From: Paraherbaspirillum soli
GTDB lineage: Bacteria; Pseudomonadota; Gammaproteobacteria; Burkholderiales; Burkholderiaceae_D
NCBI RefSeq assembly: GCF_042654985.1
Contig: NZ_JBHSMT010000014.1
Span: forward strand, 226,279 to 290,278
Length of the DNA: 64,000 nucleotides
Reading direction: 5' to 3'
The notes below the pieces were generated by a model. That model had not been told where the DNA came from and searched no databases. It saw nothing but the letters and a program-made list of their open reading frames with translations. Below are positions 27,019 through 35,791 of this stretch, one piece after another (within the stretch, counting starts at the first letter, position 1; every line of letters begins with the position of its first letter). The position numbers were made by a program, and so were the translations under genes.

Positions 27019-28419
27019 ATGGTCGCGACAGCGAACAACGATGCAACGGACGCAGTAGGTGCCATAGGCGCAGCAGGCGCAATCGACATTCCCGCCTTGA
27101 TCGACCGCAGCAGGATCGGCGGATTTCAAATCGTGATGCTGATGTTGTGCGGCATCTGCCTGGTCATCGACGGCTTCGACGTGCAGGCGATGGGTTATGT
27201 GGCGCCGGCCATCATCCATGACTGGGGCATCGCCAAGGCGAATCTGGGGCCGGTGTTCGGCGCCGGTTTATTCGGCATGCTGGTCGGCTCGTTGACCTTG
27301 AGCATGCTGGCCGATCGTATCGGCCGGCGTCCGGTGCTGATCGGCGCGACCTGGTTCTTTGCCGCTTGCATGCTGCTGACGCCGATGGCGGGCAGCGTCG
27401 GCCAGCTGGAAATCCTGCGCTTCATCACCGGCCTCGGCTTGGGCGCGATCATGCCGAATGCCATGGCACTGGCGGGGGAATACAGTCCGCTGCGCAAGCG
27501 CGTGACGCTGATGATGCTGGTCTCCTGCGGCTTTACGCTGGGTGCTGTGCTGGGCGGATTGCTGTCGGCGGCGTTGATTCCGCGTTTCGGCTGGCAGTCG
27601 GTGTTCCTGGTGGGCGGCGCGGTGCCGCTGGTGATCGGCTTGCTGATGCTGTTCTGGCTGCCGGAGTCGATGCAGTTCCTGGTGTTGCGCGGCAAAAAGC
27701 TGGAGCAAGTCGGCCGCTGGCTGCGACGGATCGACCCTAACGTCGCGGTCGATGGCGGCACGCGCTACATCGTCCGCGAAAAAGCAGGCAAGGGCGCGCC
27801 GGTCATGCAGTTGTTCCGCGACGGCCGGGCAAAGGTCACGCTGCTGCTGTGGGTCATCAATTTCATGAACCTGGTGAATCTGTATTTCCTGTCGAACTGG
27901 CTGCCGACGATTGCCAAGGACGCCGGCCTGTCGACCGCCAGCGCGGTACTGGCCGGCACCACCTTGCAGATCGGAGGTACGTTCGGCACGCTGATCATGG
28001 GCCAGTTGATTGACCGCTCCAGCTTCCGCCGGGTGCTGATTCCGGTGTTCCTGATCGCCGCTGTTTCGGTAGCGCTGATCGGCCGTCCCGAGGTGTCGCT
28101 GGTGTTCCTGTTTGCCAGTATTCTTGTTGCCGGCTTCTGCATCGTCGGCGGTCAACCGGCGGTCAATGCGATGGCCGGCACTTACTATCCGACCACCTTG
28201 CGCTCGACCGGCATCGGCTGGAGTCTCGGCGTCGGCCGCATCGGGTCGATCGTCGGGCCGGTACTCGGCGGCGAACTGATCCGGCTGAACTGGCCCAACA
28301 GCACCATCTTCATCGTACTGGCGGTCCCGGCGCTGGTATCGGCGCTGATGCTGGTGCTGATGGGCAGCGCATCACATGCATCAAACCGTATTGCAGCCAA
28401 CGTCAGTACGGCCAATTAA
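27019..28419 (+). CDS. MFS aromatic acid:proton symporter family transporter
   Basis: This 466-residue major facilitator of the AAHS type has IVMLMLCGICLVIDGFDVQAMGYVAP (TM1 with the DGFD motif), ADRIGRRPVLIG (loop 2-3) and RFITGLGLGAIMPNAMALAGEYSP. AGGAG at 27008-27012 fixes the ATG at 27019. It ends 11 bases before hmgA, so it is co-transcribed with homogentisate degradation genes and may import a related aromatic acid. Confidence 0.88.
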   Translation: MVATANNDATDAVGAIGAAGAIDIPALIDRSRIGGFQIVMLMLCGICLVIDGFDVQAMGYVAPAIIHDWGIAKANLGPVFGAGLFGMLVGSLTLSMLADRIGRRPVLIGATWFFAACMLLTPMAGSVGQLEILRFITGLGLGAIMPNAMALAGEYSPLRKRVTLMMLVSCGFTLGAVLGGLLSAALIPRFGWQSVFLVGGAVPLVIGLLMLFWLPESMQFLVLRGKKLEQVGRWLRRIDPNVAVDGGTRYIVREKAGKGAPVMQLFRDGRAKVTLLLWVINFMNLVNLYFLSNWLPTIAKDAGLSTASAVLAGTTLQIGGTFGTLIMGQLIDRSSFRRVLIPVFLIAAVSVALIGRPEVSLVFLFASILVAGFCIVGGQPAVNAMAGTYYPTTLRSTGIGWSLGVGRIGSIVGPVLGGELIRLNWPNSTIFIVLAVPALVSALMLVLMGSASHASNRIAANVSTAN

Positions 28420-28430
28420 GGAGAGAACCA

Positions 28431-29756
28431 ATGAATATGCCAGTACCAAACCAGAGCGGCGAGCTCCGCTATCAATCCGGCTTTTGCAACGACTTTGCAA
28501 GTGAAAGTTTGCCCGGCGCACTACCGCCGGCGCAAAATTCGCCACAAAAAGCACCGTACGGCCTGTACGCCGAACAACTGTCAGGCACCGCTTTCACCGC
28601 ACCGCGCGCCCACAACCGGCGCAGCTGGCTGTATCGGATACGGCCGGGGGCGATGCATCATGCGTTTGAAAAAATCGACAATCGGCTGCTGTCCAGCGGC
28701 CCGTTCAATCAAGTCGCAGCGCCGCCGAACCAGTTGCGCTGGAACCCGCTGCCGATTCCGGCGGCCGATGCGCCTACCAATTTTATCGATGGCCTGATCA
28801 CGGTGGCCGGCAATGGCGACCCGGCCAGCCAGGTCGGGATCGCGATTCACCTGTATACGGCCAATTGCTCGATGCAGGATCGCTTCTTCTACGATGCCGA
28901 CGGCGAGTTGCTGATCGTGCCGCAACAGGGGCGCTTGCTGGCGCGCACCGAAATGGGCGAGCTCGAAGTAGCGCCGGGCGAAATCCTGGTGATCCCGCGC
29001 GGCGTGCGGTTCCAGATGGTATTGCCGGACGGCGTCGCGCGCGGCTACGTTTGCGAAAATTACGGCGCAGCATTCCAGCTGCCAGAGTTGGGGCCGATCG
29101 GTTCCAACGGGCTGGCCAATGCCCGCGACTTCCTGGCGCCGGTGGCGGCCTTCGAAGAACGCGAAGGGGAGTTCCAGCTGGTGGCCAAATTCGGTGGTCA
29201 ATTATGGGCCGCCCGGATCGATCATTCGCCGCTGGACGTGGTCGCCTGGCACGGCAATTACACGCCGTACAAATACGACCTGAGTCGCTTCAACACGATC
29301 AACACGGTTAGCTACGACCATCCCGATCCGTCGATCTTCACCGTGCTGACCTCGGCCTCCGACACACCCGGCACCGCCAATGTCGATTTCGTGATTTTCC
29401 CGCCGCGCTGGATGGTGGCGGAAAACACTTTCCGGCCGCCATGGTTCCATCGCAACGTGATGAGCGAATACATGGGACTGGTGCACGGCGCTTACGATGC
29501 CAAGGCCGACGGCTTCGCGCCCGGCGGCGGCAGCTTGCATAACTGCATGAGCGGTCACGGTCCGGACGCGGCGACTTTCGACAAGGCCAGCAACGCTGCG
29601 CTGGCGCCGCACCGGATCGACAATACAATGGCCTTCATGTTTGAAAGCCGCTACCTGATTCACCCGACCCGCTATGCGCTGGACACGCCGCATTTGCAAA
29701 AGGATTATCTGCAATGCTGGCATGGCTTGAAAAAGCATTTCAACGGCCAGCCATAA
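28431..29756 (+). CDS. hmgA: Homogentisate 1,2-dioxygenase
   Basis: This 441-residue enzyme has the family landmarks YQSGFCNDFASESLPGALP, PRAHNRRSWLYRIRPG, ILVIPRGVRFQMVLPDGVARGYVCENYG, FPPRWMVAENTFRPPWFHRNVMSEYMGL and HNCMSGHGPD. The His and Glu ligands of the active-site iron lie in the last blocks. It opens homogentisate to maleylacetoacetate in Tyr/Phe catabolism. It is followed by fahA; no maleylacetoacetate isomerase gene is adjacent. Confidence 0.97.
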   Translation: MNMPVPNQSGELRYQSGFCNDFASESLPGALPPAQNSPQKAPYGLYAEQLSGTAFTAPRAHNRRSWLYRIRPGAMHHAFEKIDNRLLSSGPFNQVAAPPNQLRWNPLPIPAADAPTNFIDGLITVAGNGDPASQVGIAIHLYTANCSMQDRFFYDADGELLIVPQQGRLLARTEMGELEVAPGEILVIPRGVRFQMVLPDGVARGYVCENYGAAFQLPELGPIGSNGLANARDFLAPVAAFEEREGEFQLVAKFGGQLWAARIDHSPLDVVAWHGNYTPYKYDLSRFNTINTVSYDHPDPSIFTVLTSASDTPGTANVDFVIFPPRWMVAENTFRPPWFHRNVMSEYMGLVHGAYDAKADGFAPGGGSLHNCMSGHGPDAATFDKASNAALAPHRIDNTMAFMFESRYLIHPTRYALDTPHLQKDYLQCWHGLKKHFNGQP

Positions 29757-29797
29757 CACTATCGACGCACTAACACCAAAAAGAGAGAGAAAAGATT

Positions 29798-31069
29798 ATG
29801 CAAACCAATGACCCCGCGTTGAAATCATTTATTCCAACGCCGCCGGAATCCCATTTTCCGATCCAGAATTTGCCGTTCGGCGTGTTCAGCACCGCCGCCA
29901 ATCCTGCGCCGCGGGTCGGCGTGGCGATCGGCGACCAAGTGCTGGATCTGGCCGAACTGTCCGAGGCTGGATTGCTGACCGTGGGATCGGATGTATTCCG
30001 CCAAGCCAGCCTGAATCCCTTCATCGCGCTGGGCCGGCAAACCTGGCGCAGCACCCGCGCCAGCATCAGCCAATTGCTGCAGCACGATAACTTGCAGCTG
30101 CGCGACAACCAGGCGCTGCGCACCAAGGCCTTGGTCGCGCAGGACCAGGTCACGCTGCACCTGCCATTGGAAATTCCCGGCTATACCGATTTCTATTCGT
30201 CGAAAGAGCATGCGACCAATGTCGGCTCGATGTTCCGCGATCCGGCCAACGCGCTGCTGCCGAACTGGCTGCACATTCCGATCGGCTACAACGGCCGCGC
30301 CAGTTCGGTGGTGGTCAGCGGCACGCCGGTGCAGCGTCCGAACGGTCAGTTGAAATTGCCGGATGCCGAAGCGCCTATCTTCGGCGCCTGCCGCAAGCTG
30401 GATTTTGAACTGGAGACCGGTTTCATCATCGGCCAGCCGAACGCGCTGGGCGAGCCGATCGATATCGCCGACGCCGAACAGCATATTTTCGGCATGGTCC
30501 TGCTCAACGACTGGAGCGCGCGCGATTTGCAGCAATGGGAATACGTGCCGCTCGGCCCGTTCAACAGCAAGTCGTTCGCGACTTCGATTTCGCCGTGGGT
30601 GGTGACGATGGAAGCGCTGGAACCGTTCCGCGTCGCCAGCCCGGTGCAGCAACCCGAGCCGCTGCCGTACTTGCGGCAGAGCGGCAACAACGGCTATGAC
30701 ATCGCGCTGGAAGTGAGCCTGAAGACCTCGGATGCAGCGCCGGCGCAAACCATTTGCCGCACCAATTTCAAGGCGATGTACTGGACCATGACGCAGCAGT
30801 TGGCGCATCACACGGTGTCCGGTTGCAATACGCGGATCGGCGACCTGATGGGCTCAGGCACCATCAGCGGCAGCACGCCGGACTCCTACGGCAGTTTGCT
30901 GGAGTTGACCTGGAACGGTAAAAACCCAGTTACCTTGGCCGACGGTTCGCAGCGCAGTTTCATCCAGGACGGCGACCAGGTGGAGATGACCGGCTGGTGC
31001 CAGGGCGATGGTTATCGCGTCGGTTTCGGCAGCGTTAGTGGCAAGATTTTGCCAGCACGAAGCAAGTAA
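29798..31069 (+). CDS. fahA: Fumarylacetoacetase
   Basis: This 423-residue FAH has LPFGVFSTAANPAPRVGVAIGDQVLDL at the N-terminus, YTDFYSSKEHATNVGSMFR with the catalytic His, FELETGFIIG and FGMVLLNDWSARDLQQWEYVPLGPFNSKSF with metal ligands. It hydrolyses fumarylacetoacetate to fumarate and acetoacetate, the last step of Tyr breakdown. GAGAGA stands about 10 bases upstream. A strong terminator follows. Confidence 0.97.
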   Translation: MQTNDPALKSFIPTPPESHFPIQNLPFGVFSTAANPAPRVGVAIGDQVLDLAELSEAGLLTVGSDVFRQASLNPFIALGRQTWRSTRASISQLLQHDNLQLRDNQALRTKALVAQDQVTLHLPLEIPGYTDFYSSKEHATNVGSMFRDPANALLPNWLHIPIGYNGRASSVVVSGTPVQRPNGQLKLPDAEAPIFGACRKLDFELETGFIIGQPNALGEPIDIADAEQHIFGMVLLNDWSARDLQQWEYVPLGPFNSKSFATSISPWVVTMEALEPFRVASPVQQPEPLPYLRQSGNNGYDIALEVSLKTSDAAPAQTICRTNFKAMYWTMTQQLAHHTVSGCNTRIGDLMGSGTISGSTPDSYGSLLELTWNGKNPVTLADGSQRSFIQDGDQVEMTGWCQGDGYRVGFGSVSGKILPARSK

Positions 31070-31073
31070 AGAG

Positions 31074-31098
31074 AAAGGGTGCCGCGGCACCCTTTTTT
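31074..31098 (+). terminator. Intrinsic terminator after fahA
   Basis: The palindrome with arms AAAGGGTGCC and GGCACCCTTT, then TTTT, starts four bases after the fahA stop. It lies between convergent fahA and lpxO. Confidence 0.85.
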
Positions 31099-31109
31099 AT
31101 AAGCTGTAA

Positions 31110-32012
31110 TCAGATATAAATAATGCCGACCACCGCACCGATGATCAAACCGAACTTGACCACGTAATACAGCGGTTTGCTGAATTTCTTCAAGCGCCGC
31201 CGATATTGGCCGGCCGACCACACGAAGCGGAACAGCTTATTGATGCCGCCGGTCTCGTCCCCGGTTTCGTTCGGCGAAGCGGCGGCGGTCATCATGGTTT
31301 TGCCGAGCCAGCGGTTGATCGCCTGCGCCCAGCGATAACGCATCGGCCGTTCGATGTCGCAGAAAATGATGATGCGATTGATGGCGGTGTCGTTATGCGC
31401 CCAGTGGATGTAGGTTTCGTCGAACACCACGCCGTGACCGTCGCGCCAGCTGTAGCGCTCGCCGTTGACTTCGATAAAGCAGCGGTCGTCGTTGGGCGTG
31501 ACCAGGCCCAGGTGGTAACGCAGGGAGCCGGCATACGGGTCGCGGTGCGGATTGAGCATGCCGCCCGGTCCCAGTTCGGCAAACATTGCGGCCTTGACGC
31601 TCGGTATGCTGCGCAGCAGGGCCACGGTTTTCGGGCAGAATTTCTCGGCCGACGGGTGGCTGGCGTCATACCATTTCAAATAAAACCGCTTCCAGCCGGC
31701 CTTGAAGAAAGAGTTGAAGCCGGCATCGTCGTTTTTTTCCGCGGCGCGAATTTTTTCCAGTCCGATCAGGCTTTTGGCTTCATCGCGAATGGTTTCCCAA
31801 TTGTCTTCCAGCACTTTCAGGTCGTTGAAGGTGCTGGTCGGCAGGTAGGGGGTATTGGTCGGCACCTTCGAAAACAAATACATGAAGATATTGAGCGGGG
31901 CCATGATCGACGAGTGGTCGAACAATTGCCGGAAAAAAGGCAGGCGTGCCTTGCCGCGAAAGTGCACGAACAAAACCGATAAAAGAAAAATGCTGACTAC
32001 TGCCCATTTCAT
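31110..32012 (-). CDS. lpxO: LpxO-like lipid A hydroxylase (aspartyl/asparaginyl beta-hydroxylase family)
   Basis: This 300-residue protein has an N-terminal membrane segment (KWAVVSIFLLSVLFVHF) and a second at the C-terminus. The Fe(II)/2-oxoglutarate core is MFAELGPGGMLNPHRDPYAGSLRYHLGL (HxD) with FDETYIHWAHNDT carrying the distal His. LpxO hydroxylates the secondary acyl chain of lipid A. The length equals Salmonella LpxO (302). The start at 32012 (MKWAVVS) was chosen over an upstream ATG that precedes a non-conserved stretch. Confidence 0.88.
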   Translation of the reverse strand: MKWAVVSIFLLSVLFVHFRGKARLPFFRQLFDHSSIMAPLNIFMYLFSKVPTNTPYLPTSTFNDLKVLEDNWETIRDEAKSLIGLEKIRAAEKNDDAGFNSFFKAGWKRFYLKWYDASHPSAEKFCPKTVALLRSIPSVKAAMFAELGPGGMLNPHRDPYAGSLRYHLGLVTPNDDRCFIEVNGERYSWRDGHGVVFDETYIHWAHNDTAINRIIIFCDIERPMRYRWAQAINRWLGKTMMTAAASPNETGDETGGINKLFRFVWSAGQYRRRLKKFSKPLYYVVKFGLIIGAVVGIIYI

Positions 32013-32205
32013 GAAAATGTGCTCCGCTTCAAAAAAATCAGATTGCAGGACAGTCGCCGGTAACGGCATGAACCCTGTCTTGCGCTGGGAAAATGGCGAT
32101 AAAAATCGAAAAGATCGCCATTTTATCCTTTTGTGCGGTGCGGGCGTGATTTGGCGCCGAGTTGTTCATCCTCGCACCTTATGACTTCCTACGCCACGTT
32201 CAGCA

Positions 32206-32321
32206 GTAGGTCGGAAAAGCGCAGCGCCTTCCGACGGCGTGAATCGCATCAGACGGTCAAGTCCCTGGCATTTCTCGGCGGCATGCAATATGTCGGAAGG
32301 CGCTACGCTTTTCCGACCTAC
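32206..32321. repeat. REP doublet of the GTAGGTCGGAAAAGCG type
   Basis: GTAGGTCGGAAAAGCGCAGC at the left and the inverted CGCTTTTCCGACCTAC at the right. It is closely related to 15486-15679 but lacks that copy's insertion. It sits between lpxO and the riboswitch; 32013-32205 shows nothing else that I can identify. Confidence 0.85.
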
Positions 32322-32387
32322 AATTGTCGATGCCTCCGCGTCATTGCCGCGTTGCAAGCGTCGATATTTCGGTGCTAATATTGCGCC

Positions 32388-32550
32388 TCCTTAGGGGAGT
32401 AGCCGCCTTCATTTCATGTGAAGAGCGCATGTCAACATACTTGGCGCATATCGCCATGGCATGCGCGACCGCACGGTTTGGCAAGACCTATGGTGCAATG
32501 CCTTTACCCGGCCGGGCCAAGGCGCTGCGCCATTTGTCAGTGCCCGGCCC
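32388..32550 (+). promoter_or_regulatory. yybP-ykoY-like manganese riboswitch
   Basis: The two hallmark segments are GGGGAGTAGCC (32394-32404) and GCAAGACC (32481-32488), the conserved internal loops of the yybP-ykoY Mn2+ riboswitch. A promoter TTGCAA (32352) - 18 - TAATAT (32376) would start the RNA near 32388. After the aptamer, GGCCGGGC (32510-32517) pairs with GCCCGGCC (32542-32549), then AGGAAACTCCT can hide a ribosome site: a plausible expression platform. The gene controlled is a CaCA cation exchanger. I identified the class by eye. Confidence 0.82.
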
Positions 32551-32563
32551 TAGGAAACTCCTG

Positions 32564-32656
32564 ATGCGTCTTCTCATCTCTTTACCGCTTTCATACGCCG
32601 CCAGCGCATTTCTTGCGCCTCAGCCATCTGTTCATTGCCCGGGAGCGCACGCATGA
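32564..32656 (+). CDS. Possible 30-residue leader peptide coupled to the exchanger gene
   Basis: The frame MRLLISLPLSYAASAFLAPQ... opens 8 bases after AGGA and its TGA overlaps the exchanger ATG (ATGATG). The AGGA lies in a small hairpin with TCCT after the riboswitch, so Mn2+ could control this start and couple translation to the exchanger. The peptide itself looks like a short signal-like sequence. It may be only chance. Confidence 0.4.
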   Translation: MRLLISLPLSYAASAFLAPQPSVHCPGAHA

Positions 32657-33663
32657 TGCTCGCCATTGCGCTCTTGCTCGGTTCCGCCGTCCTTATTTAT
32701 TTGTCGTGTGAGTATTTCGTCAATAGCATCGAATGGGTCGGACGCCGGCTCGGCATCGCGCAAAGCGCGGTGGGTACGGTGTTGGCGGCTTTCGGCACCG
32801 CCTTGCCGGAAAGCGTGGTGACTTTTGTCGCGGTGGTGTTCGGCGCCGATGCCGCGCACAGGGAAATCGGGGTCGGCGCGGCGCTTGCCGGGCCGCTGGT
32901 ATTGAGCACGATTGCCTATGCGGTGGTGGGGCTGGTGTTTATCCTGCAGCGCAAAAATAGCGGCAATATTTTGCTGTCGGCCAGCGCGGCCGGCCGCTTG
33001 AGTCGCGATCAATCCTGGTTCATGGGGATTTTCGTGCTCAAGGTCGGCCTCGGGCTGGTTGCGTTCGCGATCAAACCGTGGCTAGGCTGGCTGTTCCTAC
33101 TGGCCTATGGCGTTTATATCTGGGGCGAGATGCGCAAGGAAGAGGAAGAGGATGCCGATGCCGAAATCAATGAACTGGAACCGCTGAAGTTCCGCCCGCA
33201 CGATCCGCTGCCGGGGATAGGCTGGGCGCTGCTGCAAACGGTGGTGGCGCTGGTCGTGATCTTCCTCAGCTCTCAGCTATTCGTGCATCAACTGGGGGAA
33301 ATCGCTCCCTGGCTTGGGATTTCGCCGCAGCTGGCGGCCTTGTTGCTGAGTCCGATCGCCACCGAGTTGCCGGAGATTTTGAACGCGGTGATCTGGGTGC
33401 GGCAAGGCAAGCAGACGCTGGCGCTGAGCAATATCAGCGGCGCCATGATGATCCAGGCCACCATCCCGACCGCGCTGGTGCTGATGTTTACACCGTGGAT
33501 GCTGAACTCCGCGCTGGTCTGGGCGGCGGCGGTGACGATGCTGTCGATTGCCGGCTTGTACGGCTTGCTGCGCAGGGGCATGTTGAGCGGCGGCCGGCTG
33601 GCCTTGTTCGGGCTGCTGTACCTGGCGTTTGCGCTTGGTTTGGGGCTGATCGGGGTGCGTTGA
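32653..33663 (+). CDS. CaCA-family cation exchanger, probable Mn2+/Ca2+ exporter
   Basis: This 336-residue membrane protein has two homologous halves with the alpha-repeats AAFGTALPESVVTFVAVVFGAD (first) and LLLSPIATELPEILNAVIWVRQGK (second), the ion-binding Glu motifs of the calcium/cation antiporter family. GGGAG stands 7 bases before ATG 32653. The yybP-ykoY-like riboswitch upstream points to manganese export rather than calcium homeostasis; that is inference from the switch. Confidence 0.85.
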   Translation: MMLAIALLLGSAVLIYLSCEYFVNSIEWVGRRLGIAQSAVGTVLAAFGTALPESVVTFVAVVFGADAAHREIGVGAALAGPLVLSTIAYAVVGLVFILQRKNSGNILLSASAAGRLSRDQSWFMGIFVLKVGLGLVAFAIKPWLGWLFLLAYGVYIWGEMRKEEEEDADAEINELEPLKFRPHDPLPGIGWALLQTVVALVVIFLSSQLFVHQLGEIAPWLGISPQLAALLLSPIATELPEILNAVIWVRQGKQTLALSNISGAMMIQATIPTALVLMFTPWMLNSALVWAAAVTMLSIAGLYGLLRRGMLSGGRLALFGLLYLAFALGLGLIGVR

Positions 33664-33671
33664 TTGCAACT

Positions 33672-34004
33672 TCAAGCGCGCGAGCCCAGCACTATCACTG
33701 CCGCACCGGCCAGTGCCAGCCCGACCCCGCCCAGATCGGTCCATCTGGGCGTGATGCCGTCGACGCTCCATAACCAGCAAATCGCCGCGGCGATGTAGAC
33801 CGCACCATACGCGGCATAAACCCGGCCGCTGGCCGTCGGATGCAGCGTCAGCAGCCAGATGAACGCCATCAGGCTGATGGCCGCCGGCAGCAATAGCCAG
33901 GGCGAGCCTTTGCCGTTGAGCCACAGCATCGGCAAATAGCAGCCAAGCAGTTCCGCCAGAGCGGTCAGCAGGAATAATCCGAAAGTTTTTGTGAGCGCAA
34001 GCAT
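33672..34004 (-). CDS. ynfA: YnfA family (UPF0060) small membrane protein
   Basis: This 110-residue four-helix membrane protein has LFLLTALAELLGCYLPMLWLNGKGSPW and GRVYAAYGAVYIAAAICWLWSVDGITPRWTDLGGVGLALAGAAVIVLG, the YnfA signature; E. coli YnfA is 108 aa. YnfA is SMR-like and has been linked to drug efflux. I chose the ATG at 34004 (MLALTKTFG). It is convergent with the exchanger, 8 bases apart. Confidence 0.92.
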   Translation of the reverse strand: MLALTKTFGLFLLTALAELLGCYLPMLWLNGKGSPWLLLPAAISLMAFIWLLTLHPTASGRVYAAYGAVYIAAAICWLWSVDGITPRWTDLGGVGLALAGAAVIVLGSRA

Positions 34005-34146
34005 GGGGCGGAACCTTCTTCTGTTAAAGGCCATATGGTAGGCCGTGGCCATGCATCTTGTGCGCTATTTCCCGATTTCCATATGGCTGCGCAGATCTTG
34101 CTTGTGCTGTCGGCAAGCGACAGCACAAGCATTCAACGACAGCGCA

Positions 34147-34728
34147 TCACAGCTCGATGCGGGTGCCCAAGGCCTGCAGGAACAGCGCCAGCCAGGCCGG
34201 ATGCGCCGGCCATGCAGGAGAGGTCACCAGGTTGCCGTCGCGGTGCGCGGCGCCGATATCGATTTCGGCATATTTGGCGCCCGCCAGTTTGACTTCGGGC
34301 GCGCAGGCGGGATAGGCGGAACAGGTTTTTCCTTCCAGCACCCCGGCTGCAGCCAGCAATTGCGCGCCGTGGCAGACCGAGGCGATAGGTTTGTCGGCGG
34401 CAGCGAATTGCTGGACGATTTCAATCACGCGAGGATTCAGGCGCAGGTATTCCGGCGAGCGGCCGCCGGGGATCAGCAATGCATCGTAGCGGCCGACATC
34501 GACTTCGCTGAAGGTGGCGTTCAAGGTGAAGCGATGACCCGGCTTTTCGCTGTAGGTTTGATCTCCTTCAAAGTCGTGGATCGCCGTGCGGACCTGGTCC
34601 CCGGCAGCTTTGTCGGGACAGACCACATCGACTTGGTGGCCGACCATCTGCAGTGCTTGAAACGGCACCATCAGTTCATAGTCTTCAACGTAATCGCCGG
34701 CCAGGATCAGGATTTTCTTTGCGCTCAT
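34147..34728 (-). CDS. DJ-1/PfpI family protein
   Basis: This 193-residue protein of the class I glutamine amidotransferase-like fold has KILILAGDYVEDYELMVPFQALQMVGHQVDVVCP at the start, LLIPGGRSPEYLRLNPRV and the nucleophile elbow KPIASVCHGAQLLAAAGVLEG with the reactive Cys followed by His. Members include glyoxalase III-type deglycases and proteases; which activity this one has is not visible. Confidence 0.88.
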   Translation of the reverse strand: MSAKKILILAGDYVEDYELMVPFQALQMVGHQVDVVCPDKAAGDQVRTAIHDFEGDQTYSEKPGHRFTLNATFSEVDVGRYDALLIPGGRSPEYLRLNPRVIEIVQQFAAADKPIASVCHGAQLLAAAGVLEGKTCSAYPACAPEVKLAGAKYAEIDIGAAHRDGNLVTSPAWPAHPAWLALFLQALGTRIEL

Positions 34729-34829
34729 GGTAGACCTTTCAGTAACACTTCATGGGAGGACTGCTGGGATAAATTGGCGAACATGCAATGGCGAAAAAAT
34801 GCCGGGTAGTAACAGCTTACTACTAGCGG

Positions 34830-34979
34830 ACTGTAGCAACCAATTCAAGAGCGCCTGTCACGTACCCGACACGCATGGCGGCGTTGCAAATGCTCGCAAT
34901 AGTCTCGCTATTGCTGCGCTTTGCGCCTTGCCCTGCGCGCCGGGAACGCGCCCTTCGCTCTCGAATCGGCTGTTACAGT
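34830..34979. repeat. 150-bp palindromic element of a different family
   Basis: The left arm (34830-34853, starting ACTGTAGCAACC) pairs imperfectly with the right arm (34956-34979, ending GGCTGTTACAGT). The inside contains ATGCTCGCAATAGTCTCGC and GCGCCTTGCC, and could extend the stem. It lies in the 383-base gap between the DJ-1 gene and folE. No gene is seen in that gap. Confidence 0.65.
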
Positions 34980-35111
34980 CCACTGAGCGATTTTCGATCT
35001 TGCAGTGCAAAATTCTGTGCCTTCGCTATCATGCTGCTTGTTGCTTCCTCTGCGGTTCAGTTTAGACCGGCAAAAACACATTCCATTTCAGAACAGATAA
35101 AGGTAATCCAG

Positions 35112-35741
35112 ATGGCCTTAAAAGATAAGTCGCAACCCGTTGCATTGGTTGCATCGCCCGAGCGTCCCAGCCGCGCTGACGCAGAATCGGCCATTCGTAC
35201 CCTGTTGCGCTGGGCCGGCGATGATCCGGACCGGGAAGGGCTGCTGGATACGCCGGCGCGCGTAGCCCGTGCCTACGAAGAATTTTTCGCAGGCTATAGC
35301 AAGGACCCGATCGAGATCCTGTCAACCACTTTTTCGGAAGTGGAAGGTTATGACGAGATGGTGATATTGACCAATATCCGTTTCGAGAGCCATTGCGAGC
35401 ATCATATGGCGCCGATTATCGGCAAGGCGCATGTGGCCTATCTGCCGGATCATCGGGTGGTGGGTATTTCCAAGCTGGCGCGGCTGGTCGATATCTATGC
35501 CAAGCGTCTGCAGATTCAGGAAAAGATGACTGTGCAGATTGCGGATGCCTTGCAGGAAGTATTGCAGCCGAAGGGGGTTGCGGTCGTGATCGAGGCTTCG
35601 CACCAATGTATGACCACGCGCGGTATTCATAAACCCGGCACCAGTCTGGTGACCAGCCGTATGCTGGGTGCGTTCCGCGACGATCCGGCCACCCGCCGCG
35701 AATTCATGAGCATCATCGGTTCACAGCAGATTCACGACTAA
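35112..35741 (+). CDS. folE: GTP cyclohydrolase I
   Basis: This 209-residue type I enzyme has REGLLDTPARVARAYEEFFAGY, ESHCEHHMAPIIGKAHVAYLPD (zinc Cys and His), GISKLARLVDIYAKRLQIQEKMT and EASHQCMTTRGI (second zinc Cys). It makes dihydroneopterin triphosphate from GTP for folate. AAGG stands upstream of the ATG at 35112 (MALKDKSQPV). The long upstream extension of the frame crosses the palindromic element and is not coding. Confidence 0.95.
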   Translation: MALKDKSQPVALVASPERPSRADAESAIRTLLRWAGDDPDREGLLDTPARVARAYEEFFAGYSKDPIEILSTTFSEVEGYDEMVILTNIRFESHCEHHMAPIIGKAHVAYLPDHRVVGISKLARLVDIYAKRLQIQEKMTVQIADALQEVLQPKGVAVVIEASHQCMTTRGIHKPGTSLVTSRMLGAFRDDPATRREFMSIIGSQQIHD

Positions 35742-35791
35742 GCAGTTTGATGTCCAGCGCGGTGTCAATCCGCGCTGGAGTTTTGCAAGAC

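Noticed and set aside
32324..32656. 110-codon frame over the riboswitch
   Set aside because: The first two thirds translate the promoter and aptamer RNA. Only the last 30 codons, with their own ribosome site, are kept as a weak leader-peptide candidate.
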